Of a DNA stretch of 64,000 nt, positions 45,857 through 54,688 are shown piece by piece (position 1 is the stretch's first letter; the number at the start of each line of letters is the position of its first letter). The notes under the pieces are model-generated. The model saw only the letters and a program-made list of their open reading frames with translations, searched no databases and had not been told where the DNA came from. The position numbers and the translations under genes are program-made. This DNA comes from CAVVSD01 sp963757125 (GTDB lineage Bacteria; Actinomycetota; Thermoleophilia; Solirubrobacterales; Solirubrobacteraceae). Where the stretch lies: contig CAVWQP010000004.1 in assembly GCA_963757125.1 (NCBI GenBank), positions 1,240,001 to 1,304,000 on the forward strand, given 5' to 3'.

Positions 45857-47596
45857 GTGGCCGATCTCTCCAACACGGCGATCGCCGACGCGTTCGACGA
45901 GCTCGCCGATCTCTACGAGCTGGACGGCGCGGTCGTCCACCGGGTGCTGGCCTATCGCACCGCCGCGAAGAACGTCCGCAACGCGACGGTCTCGGTCGCC
46001 GAGCTCACGAAGCAGGGCCGTGTGACGAGCCTGCCGGGCATCGGCAAGACGCTCGAGGAGAAGATCCGGGCGATGGTCGACACGGGGACGATCCCGGCGC
46101 TGGGGAAGCTCCGCGACCGCATCCCGCCCGGCCTCGCCGCGATCACGCGCCTGCCCGGCGTCGGGCCCAAGCGCGTGCGCACGATGTACGACCAGCTCGG
46201 CATCGACTCGATCGAGGCGCTGCGCGAGGCGGCCGAGACCGGCCGGCTGCGCGACGCGAAGGGCTTCGGCCCGAAGTTCGAGGAGAGCGTGCTCGCCGCG
46301 CTCGACGCCGGGGCCGCGGACCGGCCGGCGCAGCGAACCGTGCTGCCGACGGCGCTCGAGGTCGGCGAGCAGGTCGCCGAGGCGCTGCGCGCGCACCCGG
46401 CGGCGGTGCATGTCGAGATCGCGGGCTCCGCACGCCGCCTCGCGGACTCGGTGAAGGACCTGGACATCGTCGCCGCGGCGACGGATCCGGCCGCGCTGGC
46501 CGCCGCGCTGGCGGACGTCGACGCACTGGAGTCGGCGGGCACCGCCGGCGAGAACGCGGCGCGCGGCCGCGCGCACAACGGCCTGGGCATCGACCTGCGG
46601 GTCGTCGAGCCCGACCAGTTCGGCAACCTGCTGCAGCACTTCACCGGCTCGGCGCGCCACAACGTCGCGCTGCGCGAGGCGGCGGTCCGCCGCGGTGTCC
46701 ACATCTCCGAGTACGGGATCCTCGACGACGAGACCGGCGAGACGACGCGCTGCGCGACCGAGGAGGAGGTCTACGAGCGGCTCGGGATGCCGTGGATCCC
46801 GCCGGAGCTGCGCGAGGACCGCGGGGAGCTCGCGAAGGGCTTCGAGGTCCCGCGGCTCGTGACCGTCGAGGACCTGCGCGGCGATCTCCACTGCCATACG
46901 ACCTTGTCCGACGGCCGCAGCACGCTCGAGGAGATGGCGCATGCGGCCCAGGCCCGCGGCTACGAGTACCTCGCGATCACCGACCACTCGGCGACGCACG
47001 GCTTCGGCGACCACGTGACGCCGGACGAGCTGCGCCGCCAGATCGAGCGCGTCCGGGCGCTCGACGAGGAGATCGACGGCATGCACCTGCTCGTCGGGAC
47101 GGAGACGAACATCCTCCCCGACGGCCGTCCGGACTACGACGACGAGCTGCTGGCCGAGCTCGACTGGGTCGTCGGCTCGGTGCACACCTCGTTCAACATG
47201 ACCGAGAAGAACATGACGGCGCGGATGGTCGCGGCGACCGAGCACCCGTGGATCGACGCGATCGGTCACCCGACCGGCCGCAAGATCGCCAAGCGCGAGC
47301 CGTACAAGGTCGACATCGACGCGCTCATCGAGGCCGCGGCCCGTACGGGGACGATGCTCGAGATCAACGGCGCGCCGGACCGCCGCGACCTCAACGACGT
47401 CCACGCGCGCGCGGCCGCGGAGGCCGGCGTGAACATCCTCATCGACTCCGACGCCCACGGCGCCGAGCGCCTCGAGCACGTGAAGTGGGCGGTCGCGACC
47501 GCGCGCCGCGCGTGGCTCGGCCCCGAGCAGATCGCGAACACGCGGTCGTGGAAGGAGTTCGCGGGGCTGCGCAAGCGGGCGAAGGCCGCGGCCTAA
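45857..47596 (+). CDS. polX: DNA polymerase/3'-5' exonuclease PolX
   Basis: 579 residues from GTG 45857. Order: N-terminal 8-kDa region, helix-hairpin-helix repeats (SLPGIGKTLEEKI, RLPGVGPKRVRTMY), nucleotidyltransferase site (GSARRLADSVKDLDIVAA), then a C-terminal PHP domain with metal ligands in DLHCHTTLSDGRSTLEEM, AITDHSATHGF and LIDSDAHGAER. Bacterial PolX fills gaps in base-excision repair, with the PHP domain giving 3'-5' exonuclease activity. It overlaps the convergent glycosyltransferase by four bases. Confidence 0.96.
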   Translation: MADLSNTAIADAFDELADLYELDGAVVHRVLAYRTAAKNVRNATVSVAELTKQGRVTSLPGIGKTLEEKIRAMVDTGTIPALGKLRDRIPPGLAAITRLPGVGPKRVRTMYDQLGIDSIEALREAAETGRLRDAKGFGPKFEESVLAALDAGAADRPAQRTVLPTALEVGEQVAEALRAHPAAVHVEIAGSARRLADSVKDLDIVAAATDPAALAAALADVDALESAGTAGENAARGRAHNGLGIDLRVVEPDQFGNLLQHFTGSARHNVALREAAVRRGVHISEYGILDDETGETTRCATEEEVYERLGMPWIPPELREDRGELAKGFEVPRLVTVEDLRGDLHCHTTLSDGRSTLEEMAHAAQARGYEYLAITDHSATHGFGDHVTPDELRRQIERVRALDEEIDGMHLLVGTETNILPDGRPDYDDELLAELDWVVGSVHTSFNMTEKNMTARMVAATEHPWIDAIGHPTGRKIAKREPYKVDIDALIEAAARTGTMLEINGAPDRRDLNDVHARAAAEAGVNILIDSDAHGAERLEHVKWAVATARRAWLGPEQIANTRSWKEFAGLRKRAKAAA

Positions 47597-48567
47597 CCCA
47601 GCAGCCGCGGCAGCAGCTCCCGCGCCACAACCTCGTCGACCGCGGCAGCCGAGAACGGCGCCAGCGCCGCCGCCGCCTCCTCCGCGTAGCCCGCCCGCGG
47701 CGCGTCCAGCGCCGCCCGCAACGCGCCCGCCAGATCCTCGCCGACAAGACGCGGATCCAGCTCCCGGGCGATCGGCAGCGCCGCGTACGGCCCCGGCGCC
47801 GGCGTCGTGACGAGCAGGCATCCGTCGGCCAGCGCCTCGAGCTGCGCCAGCCCGTAGTCCTCCCGCCGCGGCGCCGTCACGAAGACGCGCGCGCGGCGCA
47901 GCAGCGCCCGGTACGCCGCCGGCTCGAGCCGCCCGGCGACGCGCACGCCGACGGCGTCGACCGGTGTGTCGGTGCCCGCGACCACGAGCTCCTCGCCGTC
48001 GCGCCGCGTCGCCGACCACGCGGCGAGGACGCGGTCAAGCCCCTTCTTCCACGGATCGGCCGCGTAGGTGATCGCCGCGATGTCGCGGGGCGCCCCCGCG
48101 TCGGGGGATGCCTCGACCGCGATCGGCACGATCACCGCCGGCGCGTGCGGCGAGGGCGTCTCCGCGAGGGTTCCCTCGGCCACCGGCACGAGCAGCGGCG
48201 CCTCGCGCAGCCGGCGCCGCTCGACCCGCCGCTGCCAGATCCCGTGGTGGCCGGGGCGGTTGGCGGCGGCGGGGGCGTCGTACCGGATCGCGCCGGGGCG
48301 CGGCCAGAGCAGCGCGGCTCCCATCGTGGAGTACACGACGGCGCGCGGCTGCCATCGCGCGATCCCGTCCTCGGCCGCGACCCGCGCCGCGTGGGCCCAG
48401 GCGAAGTCGGTCAGCGCGAGCGTCCGGACCTGCCGGCGGCGCGGCGCGCCGACGACCTCCACGTGCGCGCCCGCGCGCCGCAGCGCTCCCGCGAAGGCCG
48501 CGTCGGAGGCGCGGAGGCCGGCGGTGGAACCGAGCGACACCAGGAGGACGTCGGCCCGCGCCGCCAT
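47593..48567 (-). CDS. GT-B glycosyltransferase (GT4-like)
   Basis: 324 residues. The N-terminal domain starts DVLLVSLGSTAGLRASDAAF. The C-terminal donor domain has TYAADPWKKGLDRVLAAW, VAGTDTPVDAV and the E-x7-E-like RREDYGLAQLEALADGCLLV. It would transfer a sugar from a nucleotide donor to a lipid or glycan; acceptor unknown. It is followed upstream (one base gap) by a small membrane protein and otsB on the same strand, which suggests an envelope or trehalose-linked operon, an inference. Confidence 0.78.
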   Translation of the reverse strand: MAARADVLLVSLGSTAGLRASDAAFAGALRRAGAHVEVVGAPRRRQVRTLALTDFAWAHAARVAAEDGIARWQPRAVVYSTMGAALLWPRPGAIRYDAPAAANRPGHHGIWQRRVERRRLREAPLLVPVAEGTLAETPSPHAPAVIVPIAVEASPDAGAPRDIAAITYAADPWKKGLDRVLAAWSATRRDGEELVVAGTDTPVDAVGVRVAGRLEPAAYRALLRRARVFVTAPRREDYGLAQLEALADGCLLVTTPAPGPYAALPIARELDPRLVGEDLAGALRAALDAPRAGYAEEAAAALAPFSAAAVDEVVARELLPRLLG

Positions 48568-48568
48568 G

Positions 48569-49105
48569 TCAGCCGGGTGCGTGGCCGTTGGTCGCGACCG
48601 GCGTCAGATCCCGCCGGAACCCGGGCGTGCGCACGAGCTTGATCGGGCTCAGTGGCGACGTCGGCTCGATGTAGAACGCGACGCCGTCGCGGTCCTCGAT
48701 GGCGGCCACGGCGCCGTTCTGCCGCCGCCACGCGAGCGCCCAGACCATCGCGAAGCCCGAGGCGATCCCGGGGATCTGCGGGGCGAACAGGGCGAGGCCG
48801 ATCCCGAGCATCGTCGTCAGCGCGAGGGGCCACAACCGGTTGACGAGGATCCGGCCCGGGTGCTGCTCCGGGAGCGTCGTGGTGGAGCGCGCGCCGGCGA
48901 GCAGCCGCTCGATCGGCGGGTTCGTCTCCGCCCGGCGCCCGAGCCAGGTGCCGACCGCGACGGCGAGGACCCACCAGCCCGCGACGACGAAGACGAGCAG
49001 CGAGTCGGCCTCCGCGCCGGCGGCGAGCACGGTGACGACCGCGAGCGCGGTGGCCGCACCGGCGCTCAGGATCACCGTCGCCCTGAGGAAGTCGACGAAG
49101 CGCAC
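48569..49105 (-). CDS. Four-helix membrane protein of unknown function
   Basis: 178 residues from GTG 49105. Four hydrophobic segments: ATVILSAGAATALAVVTVL, LLVFVVAGWWVLAVAVGTWL, LWPLALTTMLGIGLALFAP and IASGFAMVWALAW. The soluble C-terminus has DGVAFYIEPTSPLSPIKLVR then TPGFRRDL. No family recognised, though the layout is common in Thermoleophilia-type genomes beside otsB. It sits one base from the glycosyltransferase start and nine bases from the otsB stop, so it is in the same operon. Confidence 0.65.
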   Translation of the reverse strand: MRFVDFLRATVILSAGAATALAVVTVLAAGAEADSLLVFVVAGWWVLAVAVGTWLGRRAETNPPIERLLAGARSTTTLPEQHPGRILVNRLWPLALTTMLGIGLALFAPQIPGIASGFAMVWALAWRRQNGAVAAIEDRDGVAFYIEPTSPLSPIKLVRTPGFRRDLTPVATNGHAPG

Positions 49106-49114
49106 CGCCGGCGG

Positions 49115-49915
49115 CTACAGCAGCGCCTCGAGCAGCTGCCGCACCCCTGCGGTGCCGTCCACGAGCGTGTCGGCCGCCTCCTCGAGCTCTCGCGGCGTCT
49201 CGTCGGAGCGGACCCCGACGCACGCCGCCGTCCCGAGCCGGCCCTGCTCCACGAGCGTCCGCAGGCCGTCGAACGCGTCGATGTCGGTCCGGTCGTCGCC
49301 CACGTACACCGCGGCCTTCAGGTCGGCGTCGCGCAGCAGGCGGCGGATGCCGCGGCCCTTGTCGATGTCGACGGCCGGGCGGACCTCGAGCACCTTGCGG
49401 CCCCAGTGCGTGCGCAGGCCCGCGGCCTCCGCGCGCTCGGCCACCTGGCGCACGGCCCGCTCCGCGGCCGCCTCGTCCGGTGCGCCGCGCCAGTGGAACG
49501 CCGCGATGGCGCGCTTGTCCTCGGCTCGCACGCGCAGGCGGCGCAGCTCGTCGCCGTACGCGTCGTCCGCGAACCGCCGGATGCGCCCCTCCCAGGCGGC
49601 GACCTCGCGATCGAGCTCGACCTCGGTCCCGCCCGGGCGCAGCAGCTCGACGCCGTGGTTGCCGATGTAGGCGATCGACCCGATGGACACGATCTGCCGC
49701 GCGACCGAGGCCTGGCGGCCGCTCACGCAGGCGACGCATCCGTAGCGCCGCGCCACCTGGATCAGCAGCGCGCGCGTCGGCTCGGGGACGGCCGCGTCAT
49801 CGGCGTGGCGGACGATCGGAGCGAGCGTCCCGTCCACGTCGAGCAGGACGCCTGCGCGCGCAGGATCCGCCCGGAGAGGCTGGAGTGTCTCGCTCAGCGT
49901 CGCGGCGGCGGACAT
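49115..49915 (-). CDS. otsB: Trehalose-phosphatase
   Basis: 266 residues, HAD superfamily. Motif I GVLLDVDGTLAPIV, motif II ACVSGR, NHGVELLRPGG, then GRKVLEVRPAVDIDKGRGIR and motif IV YVGDDRTDIDAFDGL. The combination is specific to OtsB, which dephosphorylates trehalose-6-phosphate. The synthase OtsA is not in the window. First gene of a leftward three-gene operon; 102 bases separate it from the divergent Crp/Fnr gene. Confidence 0.93.
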   Translation of the reverse strand: MSAAATLSETLQPLRADPARAGVLLDVDGTLAPIVRHADDAAVPEPTRALLIQVARRYGCVACVSGRQASVARQIVSIGSIAYIGNHGVELLRPGGTEVELDREVAAWEGRIRRFADDAYGDELRRLRVRAEDKRAIAAFHWRGAPDEAAAERAVRQVAERAEAAGLRTHWGRKVLEVRPAVDIDKGRGIRRLLRDADLKAAVYVGDDRTDIDAFDGLRTLVEQGRLGTAACVGVRSDETPRELEEAADTLVDGTAGVRQLLEALL

Positions 49916-50017
49916 GGGCGCAGTATGGCGCGCCCGGGCGACGACCGATGGTCATGAGGGACCGGATACCCGCAGGTCGGGCGAGGCAGACCACGCGATC
50001 TCGGGTAGGCGTGACTC

Positions 50018-50815
50018 ATGGCCCGTCCCGCTCACCAGCCCGGAGTCTCCGAGATCGGGCGCGCTCCGCTGCTGGAGCTCGATCCCGAGCTCGGCAACGG
50101 CCTGCCCGAGGAGGAGCGTGAACGCGCCAGGGTGCTGGTCGTCCAGCCCGCGGTCATCGACCCGGGTCCGTGGGAGGAGACGTTCAACGGGTTCGCACTG
50201 CTCGTCATCGAGGGACTGCTCGTGCGCGAGACCGCGGTCGGCGGCCGACTGCTGCCGCAGATGCTCGGCGCGGGCGACGTCCTGGAGACGTGGCCGGAGC
50301 CGGAGGGCGTGCTCGGCGCCGAGGTCAGCACGACCGTCGCCGAGCGGGCCACGCTCGTCGCGCTCGACGGCCGCTTCCTCACCGCGGCCGGTCGGTGGCC
50401 GACGCTGATGGTCGAGGTCCAGCGCCGCCTGGCGATGCAGGCACATCGGCTCGCCGTCCAGGGCGCCATCTGCCAGCTCGCGCGCGTGGAGCTCAGGGTC
50501 CTCGCCCTGCTCTGGCACCTCGCCGAGCGGTGGGGCCGCGTCGGCCGCGAGGGCGTCGTGCTCCCGGTGAAGCTCACGCACGAGACGCTCGGCCGCTTCG
50601 TCGGCGCGCGCCGCCCGTCCGTGACGCTCGCGATGGGCCAGCTCGCCGACGAGGGCCTCGTGACCCGCCGCGACGACGGCGCATGGGTGCTGCCGCCGCG
50701 CTCGCAGGACGTGCTCGCCGGCTGGCTCGGCGTGCCGCAGGACGGCCCGGTCGACTGGTCCTTCGCGCTCAGGCTCCGGCGGGACCCGCCGGACCGTGCT
50801 CGATCGCGCCTTTGA
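50018..50815 (+). CDS. Crp/Fnr family transcriptional regulator
   Basis: 265 residues. The N-terminal cyclic-nucleotide-like barrel is weakly conserved: LLVIEGLLVRETAVGGRLLP, LGAGDVLETWPEPEG. It lacks the glycine/arginine cyclic-nucleotide pocket, so cAMP binding is doubtful. The C-terminal helix-turn-helix is clear (VKLTHETLGRFVGARRPSVT, LAMGQLADEGLVTRR). The 3' end overlaps the convergent HD exoribonuclease gene by 47 bases, unusually long for this window. Confidence 0.8.
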   Translation: MARPAHQPGVSEIGRAPLLELDPELGNGLPEEERERARVLVVQPAVIDPGPWEETFNGFALLVIEGLLVRETAVGGRLLPQMLGAGDVLETWPEPEGVLGAEVSTTVAERATLVALDGRFLTAAGRWPTLMVEVQRRLAMQAHRLAVQGAICQLARVELRVLALLWHLAERWGRVGREGVVLPVKLTHETLGRFVGARRPSVTLAMGQLADEGLVTRRDDGAWVLPPRSQDVLAGWLGVPQDGPVDWSFALRLRRDPPDRARSRL

Positions 50816-51650
50816 CGGCGGCGTCGAGCGCGTTGATCCGGTAGAGGGCGACCGCCTCCGGCGACGCGAAGCGCCGCGTGGGCGAGGCGTCGGGGCCGTG
50901 GTGCGTCAGCACGCAGTGCGCGAGGGCGAGCCGCCGGGCGTCGTCGAGCGCCGGGACCTTGGCCGCGCGCTCGTCGAGCATCCGCAGTCCGAGCTCCACG
51001 TGGCCGAGCAGGCGGCCCTCGTCGCTCAGGCCGATGTCGGCGCCGTAGGTGAACTCCCGCGTCTTGCCGATGTCGTGGACGATCGCGGCCGTCAGCAGCA
51101 GGTCCGCGTCGAGCCGGACGTGCAGGATGCACGTCTCCTGCGCGAGCGTGGCCACCGCGACCGTGTGCTCGAGCAGCCCCCCGAGGTAGGCGTGGTGGCC
51201 GCCGCGCGTGCACGGCGAGCGCCGTAGACCCGCGCGCAGCACCTCGTCGCCCAGCATCCCGGCGAGCAGCCCGCCGAAGCCCGGATCGCTGACTTCGCCG
51301 GCCAGGTGCTCGAGGAAGCCGTCGAGCTCGTCGAGGTCCCGGTAGGCGGTCGGCAGGAAGGCGGACGGGTCCGCGTCCGGCGCCTCGACGCGGTCGATCG
51401 CCGCGACCTCGACCTGGAGCTCGTCGCGGTACCGATCCACGCGCCCGCGCACGCGCACGAGATCGCCGCGGTCGAAGCGGCCGGCCAGGACGTCGGCGTC
51501 GCGGAACGCGCGGGCGGCGACGGTGCCGGTCCGGTCGCGGAGCTCGAGCGCGAGATACGGCGTGCCGGTGCGCGTCGTCAGACGGTCCTTGCGCGTGCAC
51601 GCGAAGACGGCATCGACCTGCTGACCGGCTTGGAGGGCTGCGATCGCCAC
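50769..51650 (-). CDS. HD domain 3'-5' exoribonuclease (YhaM-like)
   Basis: 293 residues from GTG 51650; GTG 51671 would add seven residues but leave only four bases to the divergent start. An N-terminal OB fold (DAVFACTRKDRLTTRTGTPY) is followed by an HD domain: GGHHAYLGGLLEHTVAVATL, AAIVHDIGKTREF, HVELGLRML and LTHHGPDAS. This is the YhaM arrangement, a 3'-5' exoribonuclease/nucleic-acid phosphodiesterase. Homologues in actinobacteria are often labelled HD-domain or OB-fold nucleic-acid-binding proteins. Confidence 0.82.
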   Translation of the reverse strand: MAIAALQAGQQVDAVFACTRKDRLTTRTGTPYLALELRDRTGTVAARAFRDADVLAGRFDRGDLVRVRGRVDRYRDELQVEVAAIDRVEAPDADPSAFLPTAYRDLDELDGFLEHLAGEVSDPGFGGLLAGMLGDEVLRAGLRRSPCTRGGHHAYLGGLLEHTVAVATLAQETCILHVRLDADLLLTAAIVHDIGKTREFTYGADIGLSDEGRLLGHVELGLRMLDERAAKVPALDDARRLALAHCVLTHHGPDASPTRRFASPEAVALYRINALDAAVKGAIEHGPAGPAGA

Positions 51651-51662
51651 GCGGGCATCTTG

Positions 51663-51668
51663 TACCGT
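51663..51668 (+). promoter_or_regulatory. -10 box of leaderless PAC2 gene
   Basis: TACCGT ends seven bases before ATG 51676, with no ribosome binding site. Confidence 0.45.
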
Positions 51669-51675
51669 CACCCGG

Positions 51676-52551
51676 ATGCAGCCCCTCCGATGGGAGAGCC
51701 GGCCAGACGGTCTGCGAGCCCCGGCCCTCGTCTGCGCCTTCAAGGGCTGGAACGACGCCGGAGACGCAGCCTCCGCCGCGCTGCAGTTCGTCGGCTCGTC
51801 GCTGAAGGCGTCGCGCTTCGCCACGATCGACCCCGAGGAGTTCTTCGACTTCCAGGCCACGCGCCCCCGCGTGGCCTTCACCGAGGGACGCACCCGCGAG
51901 ATCACCTGGCCCGAGGTCGAGGTGTTCGCCGCACGCGTGCCCCGCGCCCCGCGCGACCTCATCCTCCTCCAGGGCACCGAGCCGTCCTTCCGGTGGCGCA
52001 CGTTCTGCCAGCTCATCCTCGACCTCGCCGAGGCGCTCGGCTGCCAGATGGTCGTGACCCTCGGCGCGCTCCTGGCCGACGTGCCGCACACGCGCCCGGT
52101 CTCGATCTCCGGGCTGTCCTCCGACGAGGTGTTCAACCAGCGGCTCGGCGTGCAGCCGACGAGCTACGAGGGCCCGACCGGGATCGTCGGCGTCCTGCAC
52201 GACGCCTGCCAGCGCCACGGCATCCCGACGGCGTCGCTCTGGGCGAGCGTCCCGCACTACGTCGCCGCGGCGCCGAACCCGAAGGCCGCGCTCGCGCTCG
52301 TGCGCAAGCTCGAGTCCCTCGTCGGCGTCTCCGTCGACGCGGCCGAGCTCGAGACCGCCGCGACCGACTACGAGCGCCAGGTGTCGCTCGCGGTCCAGTC
52401 CGATCCGGACGTGCAGGCCTTCGTGGAGCGCCTCGAGCAGGCCGCGATCGACGAGGAGCCGGAGCCCGAGCCGGGCGATCTGCCCTCCGGGGACGTCCTC
52501 GCGCGCGAGTTCCAGCGCTTCCTGCGCCAGCGCGGCCCAGGCGAGTCCTGA
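51676..52551 (+). CDS. PAC2 family protein (proteasome assembly chaperone-like)
   Basis: 291 residues. PAC2 features are ALVCAFKGWNDAGDAASAAL, FFDFQATRPRVAF, LILLQGTEPSFRWR, VVTLGALLADVPHTRP and VPHYVAAAPNPKAALAL. The C-terminus is acidic (IDEEPEPEPGD). Archaeal and eukaryotic relatives chaperone proteasome assembly; the actinobacterial members are of unproven function although their genomes may encode proteasomes. It is divergent from the HD exoribonuclease. Confidence 0.9.
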   Translation: MQPLRWESRPDGLRAPALVCAFKGWNDAGDAASAALQFVGSSLKASRFATIDPEEFFDFQATRPRVAFTEGRTREITWPEVEVFAARVPRAPRDLILLQGTEPSFRWRTFCQLILDLAEALGCQMVVTLGALLADVPHTRPVSISGLSSDEVFNQRLGVQPTSYEGPTGIVGVLHDACQRHGIPTASLWASVPHYVAAAPNPKAALALVRKLESLVGVSVDAAELETAATDYERQVSLAVQSDPDVQAFVERLEQAAIDEEPEPEPGDLPSGDVLAREFQRFLRQRGPGES

Positions 52552-52791
52552 GCACTGCTTCACGGCGACGCACCGAAATCCGGTCGTAGCACGTCCGCGG
52601 CCGGCCTGGACGAATGATCCATGCCGGGTTTGACCCGCCGGGGCAGTTTGACTTCCACGCGACCTCCGACCCGGCTATGCTCCCGCCGTCGCCACTGATG
52701 GCGACCTGGAGCCAAGGAAGACCCACCGGGCGGGTCCGGGCGACAGATCGAGCTTCGACGCTAGCCGCGCACGGCGACGGGAGGTCCCCGG
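52552..52791. promoter_or_regulatory. Intergenic region upstream of Ser/Thr kinase
   Basis: A 240-base gap with no convincing gene, less GC-rich than average. It holds the kinase promoter. GGAGG at 52780-52784 is the kinase ribosome binding site, seven bases before the ATG at 52792. No clear inverted repeat was found. Confidence 0.45.
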
Positions 52792-54637
52792 ATGCTCAGA
52801 ATGGGAACAATTTTTGGCAGGTACCGCATCGAGGCGGTTGCGGGATCGGGCGGGATGGGCGTGGTCTACCGCGCCACGGACACCGAGACCGGCCAGCCTG
52901 TGGCGCTCAAGGTCGTGTCCTCCGTCCGCACGCTCGACGAGGAGAATCGCGAGCGGCTGCTGCGTGAGGCGCAGCTGGTGGCGCGCATCGACCATCCCGG
53001 CGTCGTCCCCGTCTACGAGGCGGGCGAGCACGACGGCCACTTCTACCTCGCGATGCTGTGGGTCGACGGCTCCGACCTCGAGCAGCTGCTCAGCGATCTG
53101 GGCCCGCTGCCCATCGAGCGTGCCGTCGAGGTCGTCGCCAACGTGGCCGACGCACTGGACGCCGCGCACGAGCGCGGGTTCGTCCACCGCGACGTCAAGC
53201 CGGCGAACGTCCTCGTCGCCGACTCGGGTCAGGTCTACCTCAGCGACTTCGGCCTGACCAAGGTCCTCGACGCATCCACCGGCCTCACGCACACCGGCCA
53301 GCTGCTCGGCACGGTCGACTACGTCGCGCCGGAGCAGATCGAGGGGCGGCCGGTCGACGGCCGCGCCGACGTCTACAGCCTCGGTGGCCTCGCCTACCGC
53401 GCCATCACCGGAAGCGTGCCGTTCGACCGCCCGGGCGGCGTCGCGCGACTGTGGGCGCACCTCAACGTCCCCGCGCCGAGCCTGCGCGCAAAGCGTCCCG
53501 ACGCTCCGCGTGCCCTCGACGCCGCCATCCGCAAGGCGCTGGCCAAGTCGCCCGAGGAGCGCTTCGCGACTGCGGGCGCCTTCGCGATCGCCGCGCGTGA
53601 GGCGCTCGGCGAGATGGCTCCCGCCGTCGTCGAGTCGGGTGGGATCGAGGAGAAGGTCCCGGTCCTGGCCGGTGCCGCCGGCCCGATGTGGGAGTGGGAG
53701 CCGCCGACCGCCGTGGAGGAGACCTCCGAGCGCAGCGGCCGCACCGTGTCCCTGCCGTTCGGCCGCGTCCGCGCACCGATGGCGCTCGGCCTCGGCTACG
53801 CGATGGTCGTGGCGACCGTCCTCGGCGGTGTCGTGCTCAGCGGCAGCGGCGAGAAGGTCCAGGAGGTCGCAGCGGGCGCCGGCAAGGTGACGCTGCAGCC
53901 GTCCGGCACGTCGGGCGACTCGTCGTCCTCGCCGCTCGCCGTCGCGGAGCCGTACATCCTCCGCGCGAAGCCGTCCGGCGCTGACAGCTCGAACGATGCC
54001 ACCGCGACCGCCGCATCGACGGAGACCGTCACGGTCCCCGCCGCGATGAACCGTGCGCAGCGCCGTGCGGCCGCCCGGGCCGATGCGCGCAGCCAGAAGA
54101 AGACCAAGAAGTCGAGCGGCGGCAGCAGCAGCGCGCGGAAGCGGCAGCGCGGTCACGCTCGACAGCAGCGGGTCCGACGCCCAGCAGCCGGCGCGCCGTC
54201 AGGCGCCGGTCGCGGGACGCCGCATCTCCAGCAACGGCACGAAGACGCAGAGCTCGGCGAGCACCGTGGCGACCCCGGCTCCGGCCACGCCGCCTGCGAC
54301 CACCGGGTCCGCCGCCGGCACGGGCAGCCCGACGCCGGTCGTGCCCCCGCCGACGACGACGCCGACGGACCCGCCGCCGACGACCACGCCGACCGACCCG
54401 CCGCCGACGACCACGCCGACCGACCCGCCGCCGACGACCGATCCCGGCACCGGAACTGGCACGGGTACGGGGACCGGCACAGGAACTGGGACCGGCACGG
54501 GCACGGGAACGGGGACGGGGACCGGCACGGGAACCGGAACGGGAACCGGCACCGGCACGGGCGAGACGCCCACGGACCCGACCACGCCGGCGACGACCGT
54601 CGCGCGCCTGGTCCGGGCCGTCAACGCGCTCGGCTAG
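52792..54637 (+). CDS. Membrane serine/threonine protein kinase with Gly-Thr repeat tail, frame break near 54139
   Basis: Kinase domain (residues 1-275): GRYRIEAVAGSGGMGVVYRA, VALKVVSS (Lys), GFVHRDVKPANVLVADSG, YLSDFGLTKVL and GTVDYVAPEQIEG, all catalytic residues present. One transmembrane helix (MALGLGYAMVVATVLGGVVL, about 330-350) puts the C-terminus outside. Near 54139 the frame shifts: removing one A from GGAAGC gives SSSARSGSAVTLDSSGSD, then a Pro/Thr repeat and 19 Gly-Thr pairs, ending at 54637. Without the shift the frame runs to 54810 as Arg/His-rich nonsense. There are no PASTA domains, so this is a Pkn-type sensor with a disordered, probably glycosylated, outer tail. Confidence 0.87.
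54344..54442 (+). repeat. 27-base tandem repeat encoding PPPTTTPTD
   Basis: Three full 27-base units (54344-54370, 54371-54397, 54398-54424) and one partial unit (to 54442) encode PPPTTTPTD. Units two and three are nearly identical. It lies in the extracellular tail of the kinase. Confidence 0.8.
54446..54559 (+). repeat. Gly-Thr dipeptide repeat (19 copies)
   Basis: 114 bases of degenerate GGN-ACN hexamers encode 19 consecutive Gly-Thr pairs near the kinase C-terminus. Codons vary (GGC/GGA/GGG/GGT, ACC/ACG/ACA/ACT), showing selection on the peptide rather than recent DNA slippage. Confidence 0.85.
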
Positions 54638-54667
54638 ACCGGCCGCACCGACATCAGCAGCATCGAG

Positions 54668-54687
54668 GGGCCGCCGAGAGGCGGCCC
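54668..54687. terminator. Bidirectional hairpin terminator between kinase and helicase genes
   Basis: GGGCCGCC-GAGA-GGCGGCCC makes a perfect eight-base-pair stem with a tetraloop, followed by TT. It lies between convergent genes, one base before the helicase stop codon. Confidence 0.8.
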
Positions 54688-54688
54688 T

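Noticed and set aside
54446..54559. Possible CRISPR-like or minisatellite array
   Set aside because: There are no spacers; it is an in-frame Gly-Thr coding repeat with varied synonymous codons.
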